A DNA stretch of 64,000 nucleotides from Paenibacillus sp. YN15 (GCF_003285005.1 NZ_QMFA01000015.1:62001-126000); one strand, 5' to 3'; counted from the first letter of the stretch, positions 25,729 to 33,406 are shown. Numbers and translations: made by a program. The notes: a model not told the origin generated them from the sequence alone.

Positions 25729-26951
25729 ATGGAATGCAGCCAAACCATATCGCCCGCGGCAATAATGAAATTCGTTTCGGAATGTGAAGCCAGCAGGCAG
25801 ATCAACCTCACTCATTTTGCGCTCATTCATAATGATGAAGTATTGGCCAGATTTTGCAAAAAACCATATAAAGAAGACGGGCTTCAGTTATTATTTTCGA
25901 TGACAAAGTCCTTTACTTCGTTGGCTACAGGAATAGCAATAGATAAAGGATTATTCGCCTTAATAGCACTCATGCCACACACATGCTTTCTGCGGTTATT
26001 AAAAAAGTATCCGGCGCAAGTCTTGAGCATTTTTTGGAGGAGCATCTGTTTTTGCCCATGGACATCTCCAAAGCGCAATGGGAGCATTCTCCGGAGGGAT
26101 TGACGGCAGGAGGAATGGGGCTTAGCTTGCAACCGTCGTCCCTAATTAAAATTGCCCGGATGTTGCTTAACAAAGGAGTATTTGAGGGAAAGCGGATTGT
26201 GCCGGAAGCATATATAACGCTTGCTGTTTCTTCACAGGCAATCAAGCAGGATGAGGCGTTGGAAAAGTTCTACTCCGGCAATCAATATGGCTTCCAATTT
26301 CATATTTCCCCCAATCATACCTACAGGGCTGACGGTGCATTCGGGCAATTCTGTGTGGTCTGCCCCAAACGGAACTTAGCAATTGTCGCCGTCTCTCAAT
26401 ATACAAAAGCGGAGAGCTTTTTGGCTCTGGCGGATAAGTATTTTATTCAGCATGAAAGGGATACGGACACGGACACAATCTCCTTGCAGCAGCTGCGTGT
26501 TTATTTGTCGGGTCTTTCCTTTGCGCTTCCTCCCCAGGAAGGAAAACGAGAGCCTTTTGTCCCATGTTCCTATGCTTTAGAAGACAACGAACTGAATATA
26601 AAGGAAGTCGGGTTATCGGCAAGCACGCTACGGATACAATTTTTAGATGGATTGGAGGATGAGCTTGATTTAGATTTTACAGGCCCCGTTTATGGGCAGT
26701 CCCATTTCATAAAAGACCTTCATGTGCACCCGCAGGAGCATTGTTTGTTCGCCAGATGGGCGGACCAAGGGGATTTGATGGTAACGGTGTATTATATTGA
26801 AACGCCGTATGTCGGGGAGTATCGTTTTCGCTTCATGGACAGCAAGGTAGTGTTCTCATTCAATATCAATGTAAGTATGACACTAAAGGGGTTTACGGTA
26901 ACCGGAACCAGGATTGACGGACCGATAGTTGCTCCGAGCCGCCGCGACTGA
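25729..26951 (+). pseudogene. Beta-lactamase-family serine hydrolase, broken by internal deletion and frameshift
   Basis: The first frame (25729-26103, ATG behind AAGGAG) reads to the nucleophile motif SMTKS and IAIDKGLF. The second frame (to 26951) carries what follows in intact members: LNSTHATHMLSAVIKKVSG, then the LFLPMDI-W-GGMGLSL block and the C-terminal domain. In intact enzymes about 80-100 residues separate these parts (the LLTMTSG region and the Y-x-N tyrosine). Here they are joined near 25952-25965 in different frames, so a deletion has removed the middle. The C-terminal half is otherwise well kept, suggesting a recent event. Confidence 0.82.
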
Positions 26952-26992
26952 TGCACAATCCCCCTTTAATCGAAATAGAAAGGTGTTGGCAT

Positions 26993-27427
26993 ATGCAAGT
27001 ACAATTTTATGAATCGAATACAGTGGAGGATTCTTTATTAAAATTTGCAGTAATTTTCGCTAAGTATCAAGGTATGGATATTTATGTAAGACATAAGGCA
27101 AGACGCACTTGGGAGATTCCGGGGGGAAGAAGGGAACTGAACGAGGCCATTGATGAGACAGCACGTCGTGAATTATATGAAGAAACAGGCGCTCGTTCAT
27201 TCAGCATGATTCCTTTGTCGATTTATTCCGTTACACATGACGGCAGCGAGGAATCCTTTGGCGCTTTATATTATTCCGAAGTGACGGAGATCGGAGAACT
27301 CATGTCCGATAGTGAAATTGGGGAAATCTGTTTTTTGAATGAGTTACCGGAAGAATTGACGTATCCGGCGATACAACCGGAATTATACAGAAGAGCATTG
27401 AAAGAATTATCCCGCGGAATCGGATGA
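26993..27427 (+). CDS. Nudix hydrolase
   Basis: A 144-residue Nudix protein. The box G-x5-E-x7-REUxEExGU is complete as GGRRELNEAIDE followed by TARRELYEETGA, with the glutamates that hold magnesium. The front strand carries IYVRHKARRTWEIPGG. The likely start is ATG 26993 (MQVQFYES) behind GAAAGGTG; an in-frame ATG at 26951 overlaps the pseudogene's stop. The substrate may be a nucleotide such as an oxidised dGTP or a capped RNA end; not decidable here. Base composition is AT-richer than the window average. Confidence 0.88.
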   Translation: MQVQFYESNTVEDSLLKFAVIFAKYQGMDIYVRHKARRTWEIPGGRRELNEAIDETARRELYEETGARSFSMIPLSIYSVTHDGSEESFGALYYSEVTEIGELMSDSEIGEICFLNELPEELTYPAIQPELYRRALKELSRGIG

Positions 27428-27456
27428 TTTAGAATATGATGGCGTCTGCTTCCTAA

Positions 27457-27690
27457 TTATAGAAACAGCTTTGAGGACCCCAGCGTTAAAACCACTAAAA
27501 TTCCCGCTAATGCGGCCAGTGCATGCGCTTTTTTCCGAGAAAGGCCAAAGCGTCGAGAAACCAAGAAGACGATCGCGTATGGGATACCAAAATACAACAG
27601 AAAGGCGACCAGAGAGTACGTTAACCAGAACGTTATTTTTTCGGATGTACTATTGAGCCCTATGTCCACTTCCATACCCACTCCATTCAA
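27457..27690 (-). CDS. Small two-helix membrane protein, unknown
   Basis: A 77-residue protein with two predicted membrane helices (WLTYSLVAFLLYFGIPYAIVFLV and ALAALAGILVVLTLG) joined by a basic loop RRFGLSRKKAH. ATG 27690 lies behind GGTGAGGAC. I do not recognise a family. It is divergently placed to the Agr-like operon, whose first gene starts 175 bases away, and convergent with the Nudix gene. Confidence 0.6.
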   Translation of the reverse strand: MNGVGMEVDIGLNSTSEKITFWLTYSLVAFLLYFGIPYAIVFLVSRRFGLSRKKAHALAALAGILVVLTLGSSKLFL

Positions 27691-27784
27691 ATTGTCCTCA
27701 CCTCAGTCACTCCCCGTATGTACCTCTAAATACAATTCTCTTTTGCCTATTCATCTCCTCCTTTTGGTTAACGATTCGACACGA

Positions 27785-27829
27785 AATTGCAATTCGCATA
27801 TGGCTTCATACCTAAATCTAAGATATATT
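27785..27829 (+). promoter_or_regulatory. Candidate control region of the Agr-like operon
   Basis: A perfect 10-base palindrome AATTGCAATT (27785-27794, extended on each side by near-symmetric bases) precedes TATATT (27824-27829), a fair -10. The -35 position holds TGGCTT, a poor match, so an activator is plausible. LytTR-protein sites cannot be assigned safely. Confidence 0.35.
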
Positions 27830-27865
27830 TAAGACATAGACTTTGTCCGGCCAAGGAGCGATAAT

Positions 27866-28540
27866 ATGAGCTTTGTTTTGTATGTTATATTCGGAGCAAT
27901 AGAAATATTTTCAGTGTTTGCTTTAATGTTCAAAGTGTTTTCACTGCCCTATCGAGAGTACCTGAAAGAGATTGGCATCATGTCTGCGCTGGTTACTTTG
28001 AGCTCATACTTGCTAAGGGTTTATTTGGGAATCGATATGATTGTGGATATGACCGTTTCCTTTGTCATGCTGATTCTCTTTATGCGGTATATGATAAGGA
28101 TCAAACTGTTCAGAGCAATCATGATTTCATTAACCTATTTTGCATATGCCATCATCAATACCGGCACTTTTCTTATCTATTCCCTCTTCGGACTTAACTC
28201 CGATGCGGTCATTAACGATTCTTCCAGCCTAGCGGCTTATGCGGTGCAATTTACTTCTTCAGTCATCGCCGCAGTGGTTGCCTATCTCATTTACAAACGG
28301 AATTTGGGATTCAGTTATATAATCCGCCCTCCCCATGACACATTCGTGAAATCCAAAATAAGCGCCCAGGAAATGAGGGTGATTTTGCTTGTGGGAGCGT
28401 CCTTTCTGGTGTTTTTTATGACCGTATTGCTCATTACCCAGAACAAGACATTTGCAGGTTTTCCTGTGGTCATTTTTCTTTATGCAGCATTGCTTTACTT
28501 GGCGTACAAAAGAGATATGACCCATGACAGACCCTATTGA
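27866..28540 (+). CDS. Multi-pass membrane protein, AgrC-sensor-like but without a kinase domain
   Basis: A 224-residue protein made almost entirely of six or seven hydrophobic helices (YVIFGAIEIFSVFALMFKVFSL at the start, VILLVGASFLVFFMTVLLIT near the end). The arrangement looks like the N-terminal peptide-sensor half of AgrC-type receptors, but it ends after RDMTHDRPY with no dimerisation or ATP-binding domain. ATG 27866 follows AAGGAGCG. It overlaps agrB by 17 bases. By position it should receive or relay the signal made by AgrB and the small peptide; direct evidence is lacking. Confidence 0.65.
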   Translation: MSFVLYVIFGAIEIFSVFALMFKVFSLPYREYLKEIGIMSALVTLSSYLLRVYLGIDMIVDMTVSFVMLILFMRYMIRIKLFRAIMISLTYFAYAIINTGTFLIYSLFGLNSDAVINDSSSLAAYAVQFTSSVIAAVVAYLIYKRNLGFSYIIRPPHDTFVKSKISAQEMRVILLVGASFLVFFMTVLLITQNKTFAGFPVVIFLYAALLYLAYKRDMTHDRPY

Positions 28541-29027
28541 GGCAATAGCATTAAAATTGGCTCGTAAGGCCAAAGCATGGGACGACCGCATTACCGCCTC
28601 CGATGATGATATTGCATATTACCTGGCCATCGAAATTAATTTCTGGGGAGTTGTTATGATCTCCGCGGCTATTGGAGCGGTTACCGGGACATTGCCAGGA
28701 ACGATCATAGCGATTTTCACCTTATGGATTTCACGTTTTTATACCGGAGGAGCTCATGCCCCAACACTTTCGGCTTGCTTTGTTTTCAGTATCTTTGTGA
28801 TCACTGTTTGTTCCTCAATGGATATGCCCAATATTTTGTTGCAGTTAATAAATATTATTAATTGCGGATTGTTGATTTGGTATAATAAAAGAAGGCTAGA
28901 AACTGGCGATCAAGGACGTATATATATAGGGATAATCATCTCTGCAAACGCTTTGTTTTTATCATCTGTGGTTGGCTCCGTCATCTTGGTGCAGTTATTA
29001 ACTCTACAGGGAGGTGACACCAAATGA
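28524..29027 (+). CDS. agrB: AgrB family peptide-processing membrane protease
   Basis: A 167-residue membrane protein of the AgrB family, slightly shorter than the usual 180-200. The hallmark RFYTGGAHAPTLSAC is intact: the histidine and the cysteine seven residues later are the protease dyad. Further helices follow (FSIFVITVCSS, NIINCGLLIWYN). AgrB cuts the C-terminal tail of AgrD and joins the resulting thioester to form a peptide signal. It overlaps the upstream sensor-like gene by 17 bases and the small peptide gene by four (ATGA). Confidence 0.82.
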   Translation: MTDPIEAIALKLARKAKAWDDRITASDDDIAYYLAIEINFWGVVMISAAIGAVTGTLPGTIIAIFTLWISRFYTGGAHAPTLSACFVFSIFVITVCSSMDMPNILLQLINIINCGLLIWYNKRRLETGDQGRIYIGIIISANALFLSSVVGSVILVQLLTLQGGDTK

Positions 29028-29113
29028 AAAAAATCATCGCTCAAATCATTGCAGCACCTGCTCAAAAAGAGGCCCCGAAGCTTATTTTCGGACTTCCTCA
29101 AAAAAAGAAATGA
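29024..29113 (+). CDS. Tiny AgrD-position peptide
   Basis: A 29-residue ORF, MKKIIAQIIAAPAQKEAP then KLIFGLPQKKK. ATG 29024 has the strongest ribosome site of the operon (AGGGAGGTGAC) and overlaps the agrB stop by four bases; its own TGA overlaps the next start by four bases. The N-terminus can form an amphipathic helix as in AgrD leaders, a short hydrophobic patch (LIFGLP) follows, and the tail is charged. It has no Cys, Ser or Thr, so the usual thiolactone or lactone ring could not form. Being an AgrD counterpart is inferred from position. Confidence 0.6.
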   Translation: MKKIIAQIIAAPAQKEAPKLIFGLPQKKK

Positions 29114-29466
29114 AGGACCTAAACAGTCTGCAGTTACCATGTATGGATCAATCGGGAGAATGCTGCTATGTCCCGGTTAATGACGTTTGGACAGTCGGAC
29201 AAGACGACAACAAAAAGCAAACCATCATTTTAACAACCAAAACAGCAAAATATTTATTTTTATTGCGTGGATCGTTGGAAAGTGCAAGCAAATTTTTTGC
29301 GCAATTTGGCATAGAAGAAATAAATGCCGGTACGCTTGTTCGTATGGAGGCGTTGAGGTTTTATAATAGAGAAGATGATTTGGTAAGATTAGAGAATGGT
29401 GAATTGATACAAGTTTCAAGAAGGAACAGAATAAAAGTGAAACATTTGCCGGAGCCGCCTTCTTAA
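29110..29466 (+). CDS. Stand-alone LytTR-domain DNA-binding protein
   Basis: A 118-residue protein consisting of a LytTR-like domain: YVPVNDVWTV (first strand), KYLFLLRGSLESASKFF (helix), INAGTLVRMEALRFYN, and LVRLENGELIQVSRRNRIKV, the typical L-x-NG-x-x-x-VSR end. No receiver domain is present. ATG 29110 overlaps the peptide gene's stop by four bases (ATGA), indicating translational coupling. LytTR proteins bind direct repeats as dimers and in several systems are held inactive by a membrane partner. The upstream kinase-less membrane protein could play that part; this is inference. Confidence 0.7.
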   Translation: MKDLNSLQLPCMDQSGECCYVPVNDVWTVGQDDNKKQTIILTTKTAKYLFLLRGSLESASKFFAQFGIEEINAGTLVRMEALRFYNREDDLVRLENGELIQVSRRNRIKVKHLPEPPS

Positions 29467-29480
29467 AAGGACGGCTCTTT
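29452..29480 (+). terminator. Terminator hairpin at the end of the Agr-like operon
   Basis: GAGCCG-CCTT pairs with AAGG-A-CGGCTC, overlapping the last codons of the LytTR gene, followed by TTT. Confidence 0.65.
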
Positions 29481-29507
29481 ATCATGTTGTCTTGCATTTG
29501 TCAATAA

Positions 29508-29561
29508 CCAATTTACCATGGTAAGTTGGTACGATACAGCATGGAAAATTTATGCTATATT
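29508..29561 (+). promoter_or_regulatory. Palindrome and extended -10 promoter before the NarL-type regulator
   Basis: CCAATTTACCATGGTAAGTTGG is a 22-base near-perfect palindrome split here as CCAAT-TTACCATGGTAA-GTTGG (29508-29529; central 12 bases perfect). It ends just before a weak -35 GATACA (29533-29538), with TGCTATATT (29553-29561) as extended -10. The position upstream of -35 suits an activator. Confidence 0.5.
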
Positions 29562-29634
29562 AATTGCATGAAAGCGCAAAGGACTGCAAAAATCAATGCA
29601 ACATTCTTGCAAGTAAAGGAAGAGCGGGGGAAGT

Positions 29635-30243
29635 ATGCATAATATCCTGATTGTAGACGATCACCCGTTAATGAGAAACGCAACACGGGAATTATTAATA
29701 AACATTGATCAAGTCGGGGAAATCCAAACCGCGGGAAATGGGAAGCAAGGAATCGAGAAAACAGGACTTTATCGTCCCGATCTTGTCATCATGGATTACC
29801 ATTTGTCGGATATGACGGGAATAGAGGCGGCTAGTGCGATTTTAAAGGGTTTCCCAGACACCAAAATTCTTTTTGTGACTGGTCTGGATATTAATCCGTT
29901 ATTGCAGAAAATGATGGATACGAAAGCTCATGGAGCAATTACCAAAGATGCCGATCCTTCGACCATCAAAAATGTAGTGAGTTGCATTTTGTCAGGTCTA
30001 ACGGTGTTTCCGCCCATCATAGAGAAAACGGCTTCTCCCAATGAGGTTATAGCGGATTTAAACCAAGAAGAGATTTTAATTATGAAGAAGCTTATACGTG
30101 GGACAACCTACAATCAGATTGCTGAATTGATTCATATGAGCAGGCGGACAGTGGACAATTATGTGAGAAGGATATTCGACAAGTTGGGGGCAAAAAACAA
30201 AACCGAAGCTATAGAAAGGTTTGTGAGGACAAAATATTACTAA
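29635..30243 (+). CDS. NarL/FixJ-type response regulator, no cognate kinase nearby
   Basis: A 202-residue two-domain regulator. The receiver has ILIVDDHPLMR, the phospho-aspartate in LVIMDYHLSDMTG (about residue 54) and the lysine in GAITKDAD. The C-terminal LuxR-type helix-turn-helix is LIRGTTYNQIAELIHMSRRTVDNYVRRIFDKLGAKNKTEAI. It is of the DegU/ComA size class. ATG 29635 follows GAGCGGGGGAAG. No histidine kinase is in the window, so its input is unknown; it directly follows the kinase-less Agr-like operon and may belong to the same signalling network. Confidence 0.88.
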   Translation: MHNILIVDDHPLMRNATRELLINIDQVGEIQTAGNGKQGIEKTGLYRPDLVIMDYHLSDMTGIEAASAILKGFPDTKILFVTGLDINPLLQKMMDTKAHGAITKDADPSTIKNVVSCILSGLTVFPPIIEKTASPNEVIADLNQEEILIMKKLIRGTTYNQIAELIHMSRRTVDNYVRRIFDKLGAKNKTEAIERFVRTKYY

Positions 30244-30258
30244 AAGTGTGTATATAAG

Positions 30259-30302
30259 AAAACCCGCACCCCTTTATACAGCAAGGGTTTGCGGGTTTTT
30301 TT
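30259..30302. terminator. Bidirectional terminator between the response regulator and tRNA-Arg
   Basis: AAAACCCGCA (30259-30268) pairs with TGCGGGTTTT (30290-30299). T-run on the plus strand and A-run on the other side serve both converging transcripts. Confidence 0.85.
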
Positions 30303-30304
30303 AA

Positions 30305-30378
<74 letters not shown>

Positions 30379-30422
30379 ATATGTGGCGGCGCGAAGTTGC
30401 TTCGTAATGCCGACAAGTAATG

Positions 30423-30451
30423 ATTATAGCCGAAGGCGCCTTATAAATCAA
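30423..30451 (-). promoter_or_regulatory. Promoter of tRNA-Arg
   Basis: On the minus strand, TTGATT (30451-30446), a 17-base spacer and a perfect TATAAT (30428-30423). Start of RNA is expected near 30416. The -35 half lies inside the last codons of yedK. Confidence 0.75.
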
Positions 30452-31163
30452 GAGTTAGTTGCACGGGAGGCGGATCGGTTTTTTCTTTGTTGGGCTGATA
30501 GGAATGGATGAGCTCCGGCCCTTCGTTGCGGACGTTGCCGACGGCGGGCGAGACGGGATACAGGTCCATACGGGAGGAGTCGTATGGTACAAGCAGGCTC
30601 GTCAAGTCCGCAGGGGATGCGGAGCTGTCCAGCCAGTCCTTCTGATGCTCCCGCGGGAGAATGACCGGCATCCGGGGGTGCAGCTTTTCCGTAAGGGAAT
30701 TGGCGGCTGTTGTGATGATGGTGTAGGTGGAGATTTTCTTCCCGTCCGGGGATAGCCAGGTATCGTACAGTCCGGCGAATGCAAAAACCGGGCAGTCCTT
30801 CACCACAATGCGGTAGGGCTGTTTGACGCTGCCCTGCTGCTGCCATTCATAATAGCCGTCAGCCGGAATGAGGCAGCGTTTCCTCTGGAAGGGCGTGCGG
30901 AAAGCAGGCTTGTCCCGGAGGGATTCGGCTTTGGCGTTGATGGTTTGAAAGCCAATTTTTTCGTCCTTGGCCCAGGCAGGGATCAACCCCCAGCGGAGCT
31001 GCCCCATGCGGTTGCGGCCGCCGTGGGAGATAATGACAGGGCCCATTTGGGTGGGGGCCATATTGAACCGGGGGAGTATGAGGGGATAATCCATGGCATC
31101 CTCTATGCCAAACATCTCCATCAGTTCCTCCCAGGTGACGATTAGAGTATATCTGCCGCACAT
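30441..31163 (-). CDS. yedK: SOS-response-associated peptidase family protein YedK (HMCES)
   Basis: A 240-residue SRAP protein. It begins MCGRYTL, so the catalytic cysteine becomes the N-terminus after methionine removal and can crosslink to abasic sites in single-stranded DNA. Other family marks are RFNMAPTQMGPVI (asparagine), RWGLIPAWA, INAKAES, KRCLIPADGYYEW with the glutamate, and LHPRMPVIL with the histidine. ATG 31163 is set by the required Met-Cys and by GGGAGGAGG; the frame opens earlier in the neighbouring gene. It lies 37 bases after the YbaK-type gene and is likely co-transcribed. Confidence 0.95.
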   Translation of the reverse strand: MCGRYTLIVTWEELMEMFGIEDAMDYPLILPRFNMAPTQMGPVIISHGGRNRMGQLRWGLIPAWAKDEKIGFQTINAKAESLRDKPAFRTPFQRKRCLIPADGYYEWQQQGSVKQPYRIVVKDCPVFAFAGLYDTWLSPDGKKISTYTIITTAANSLTEKLHPRMPVILPREHQKDWLDSSASPADLTSLLVPYDSSRMDLYPVSPAVGNVRNEGPELIHSYQPNKEKTDPPPVQLTLDL

Positions 31164-31200
31164 TCTGATCCTCCTCCCGCGGTATCTTGTCGAACGGAAC

Positions 31201-31692
31201 TCAAGCAGACTGCTGGTCCGCGTCCCAGTCCTTGCAGACATCCACCCAGCTTGTCCCTCTGGCATATTGATAGATTTCCTCGCAGGTCAGCTCAATGGCG
31301 GAATTCAGACTGCCGCAGGCGGGGAACAGGGTGTCGAAGCGTTTCATGGACACGTCCAGATAGACGTTAAGAGTTTGGACCAGGCCGAAGGGACAGACCC
31401 CGCCAACCTCATGTCCGGTAAAATGGACAACCTCCTCCGGTGTCAGCATCCGGGCTTTATAGCCGAAGGCGTCACGGAACTTTTTGTTGTCGATCCGTGC
31501 ATCGCCGGCTGCAACCACCAGAATGGCTCCGCCGTCATCGCTGCGAAAGGAAAGGGTTTTGGCAATCCGCGCGGGGATGGTGCCGATCACCTGGGCAGCC
31601 AGCTCTACGGTAGCGCTGGAGGTGTCGAACTCCAGAATATCTCCTTCCTTATTATAGGCACGGAAATGGGCTTTAACATTCTCAATAGACAA
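31201..31692 (-). CDS. YbaK/EbsC family aminoacyl-tRNA deacylase
   Basis: A 163-residue YbaK/ProX-type protein that hydrolyses mischarged tRNA, most often Cys-tRNA(Pro) or Ala-tRNA(Pro). It shows SATVELAAQVIGTIPARIAKTLSF with the conserved lysine, LVVAAGDARIDNKKFRDAFG, and GHEVGGVCPFGL, the usual G-x-x-P-x-G strand. The start appears to be TTG 31692 eight bases after GAGGAGG. First gene of a two-gene unit with yedK. Confidence 0.9.
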   Translation of the reverse strand: MSIENVKAHFRAYNKEGDILEFDTSSATVELAAQVIGTIPARIAKTLSFRSDDGGAILVVAAGDARIDNKKFRDAFGYKARMLTPEEVVHFTGHEVGGVCPFGLVQTLNVYLDVSMKRFDTLFPACGSLNSAIELTCEEIYQYARGTSWVDVCKDWDADQQSA

Positions 31693-32017
31693 AAGAACTA
31701 CCTCCTCATGCTTTCCGCAGGGAAAGCTGGATCGTAAGCTTGTACAATCTCAAACGGACACAGAATACCTTATTTTCAGCAAAAGTCGGCTTTTCCCGTT
31801 TATCCGGACCACAGTTTCGTTATCTCTCGAAAGTTGGCATATTTCCGGGGAAATAATGGCTGCACTTTGCCGGTTCAGTTGATTAAAGCCATTTTAGCAC
31901 AGGCCGTTCCCGCGCATCAATCGCCAATGGAACTCGAATCCGGCAGAAAACTGTAGCGTTCCCGCCCAGCGGCAGGTAAAATATATAGAAATAATCATAT
32001 GACATAGGAGAAATGGC
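31693..32017. repeat. Gene-free stretch with one dispersed repeat
   Basis: A copy of the dispersed 19-bp repeat occurs at 31805-31822 (minus strand, CGGACCACAGTTTCGTTA). The stretch must hold the divergent promoters of ybaK and azlC, but none is strong enough to name. Confidence 0.55.
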
Positions 32018-32749
32018 ATGGAAAAGCTTGTCCCGCAAAGCCGGAGCAATCCGGCATGGAGGCTCGGACCTTTTGCCGAAGGGGTGAAGGATTGCCTCCC
32101 TACCGTATTAGGATATTTAAGCATCGGCTTCGCCGCCGGCGTCATCGGACGGACGTCCGGGTTAAGCATTCTGGAGATTGTCTGCATGTCCCTGTTTGTG
32201 TATGCCGGCTCCGCCCAGTTTATTATGTCGGGCATGATTATGGCTGGCAGCTCGGGCATTGCGGTGGTGCTCACTGTCTTTCTTGTTAATCTGCGGCACT
32301 TGCTCATGAGCGCATCCCTGGCGCCTTACTTCCGGCATTTGCCCATGTGGAAAAATGCCATTCTCGGCGCGCAGCTGACGGATGAAACCTTCGGCGTCGC
32401 CGTCACCCGTTTGGAGCAGGAGGGCAAAGGCAGCGGCCGGTGGATGCTGGGGCTGAATATGACGGCGCAAGCCAACTGGGTCCTGGCCACCGTGATCGGC
32501 GCGTTATTCGGCCAATGGATTGAAAATCCACAGGAGTTCGGGCTGGATTTTGCCCTGCCGGGCATGTTCATCGGCCTTCTGGCCCTTCAACTGTTATCCC
32601 GGCGCAAATGGCGGGTAGACCTCCTGGTGCTGACCGTTGCGGTGCTGTGCACCCTGGTTGGAAGCCTGTGGTTTTCCCCCAGCGTGAGTGTGCTGGCGGC
32701 GGTTGTGATCGCTGCCACGGCCGGGCTTCTGGCGGAGGTGCGCCGATGA
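32018..32749 (+). CDS. azlC: AzlC family branched-chain amino acid exporter subunit
   Basis: A 243-residue membrane protein matching AzlC: GVKDCLPTVLGYLSIGFAAGV, SLFVYAGSAQFIMSGMI, LVNLRHLLMSASLAPY and LTDETFGVAVT, followed by C-terminal helices. AzlC and AzlD together form an exporter for branched-chain amino acids and analogues. The stop overlaps the azlD start by four bases. ATG 32018 follows CATAGGAGAAAT. Confidence 0.95.
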   Translation: MEKLVPQSRSNPAWRLGPFAEGVKDCLPTVLGYLSIGFAAGVIGRTSGLSILEIVCMSLFVYAGSAQFIMSGMIMAGSSGIAVVLTVFLVNLRHLLMSASLAPYFRHLPMWKNAILGAQLTDETFGVAVTRLEQEGKGSGRWMLGLNMTAQANWVLATVIGALFGQWIENPQEFGLDFALPGMFIGLLALQLLSRRKWRVDLLVLTVAVLCTLVGSLWFSPSVSVLAAVVIAATAGLLAEVRR

Positions 32750-33060
32750 GATGGGACGTGCTGCTTGTTATTGCGGGCGCCTCCCTTGTAACGCTGGTGC
32801 CCCGGGTTTTGCCGTTGTCCCTGCTGAGCCGGGTGGAGCTGCCCGAATGGAGCATGCGCTGGCTGCGCCATATTCCCGTGGCGGTGATGGCCGCATTGCT
32901 GGCCCAGGCCCTGTTCGTGCCGGACGGCAGCCTGGAATTCCGCCCGAACAATCTGCTGGCGGCCATTCCCGCTTTTGCGGCGGCATTTTTTACCCGCAGC
33001 CTGCTGTTGGCCGTTGTGGTTGGCATCGGTACCATGTTTCTGCTGATGCAGCTGGGTTAG
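32746..33060 (+). CDS. azlD: AzlD family branched-chain amino acid exporter subunit
   Basis: A 104-residue protein with three or four helices: TLVPRVLPLSLLSRVELPEWSMRWLRHIPVAVMAAL is the AzlD core. ATG 32746 overlaps the azlC stop (ATGA), giving coupled translation. Smaller partner of the AzlCD exporter. Confidence 0.93.
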   Translation: MRWDVLLVIAGASLVTLVPRVLPLSLLSRVELPEWSMRWLRHIPVAVMAALLAQALFVPDGSLEFRPNNLLAAIPAFAAAFFTRSLLLAVVVGIGTMFLLMQLG

Positions 33061-33072
33061 CACCTCCCCCAA

Positions 33073-33114
33073 AAAAACAACCTTAGCCCGCCGAAAGGGG
33101 ACTAAGGTTGTTTT
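33073..33114. terminator. Bidirectional terminator
   Basis: AAACAACCTTAG pairs with CTAAGGTTGTTT between azlD and the convergent miniprotein gene; 12-base-pair stem. Confidence 0.8.
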
Positions 33115-33158
33115 GCCGATTGCAGTTTCTTGCGGCCCTCCCGATGGGTAAGAGGCGA

Positions 33159-33266
33159 TTAAAACCAGCCGCTTTTCAAAACGATAACCAGCAGGATATA
33201 CAGTACGAGGATCATGGCAGTGGAAGTGCCGAGGAATCCAGGTCCACAAGGATTGCAAGCGCCCAT
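33159..33266 (-). CDS. YjcZ-like sporulation miniprotein
   Basis: A 35-residue protein: MGACNPCGPGFLGTSTAM followed by the hydrophobic ILVLYILLVIVLKSGWF. The Gly/Cys-rich head and single membrane helix with a short basic end match the YjcZ/YhcR-like sporulation miniproteins of Bacillaceae, many of which are annotated as YjcZ family. ATG 33266 lies behind AAAGAGGGGTG. Too short for automatic calling at usual cut-offs. The likely place is the forespore or spore envelope, by family. Confidence 0.75.
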   Translation of the reverse strand: MGACNPCGPGFLGTSTAMILVLYILLVIVLKSGWF

Positions 33267-33406
33267 TGTTGTACACCCCTCTTTCCTGACCGTGTAGGTC
33301 ATTTACAGTAGCAGTATATGCATATGCCGCCCCTCAGACTGTGCACATACCTATAGGCATACATCCAACCTATGGGAAGCTGTCCCGACATCGGCTTCAA
33401 CGAATG

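Noticed and set aside
29014-29109. Cys-containing stretch (NHCSTCSK) read in the LytTR frame upstream of its start
   Set aside because: The strong ribosome site is spaced for ATG 29024 in a different frame; the upstream start at 29014 overlaps that site. It was considered as an alternative AgrD and set aside.
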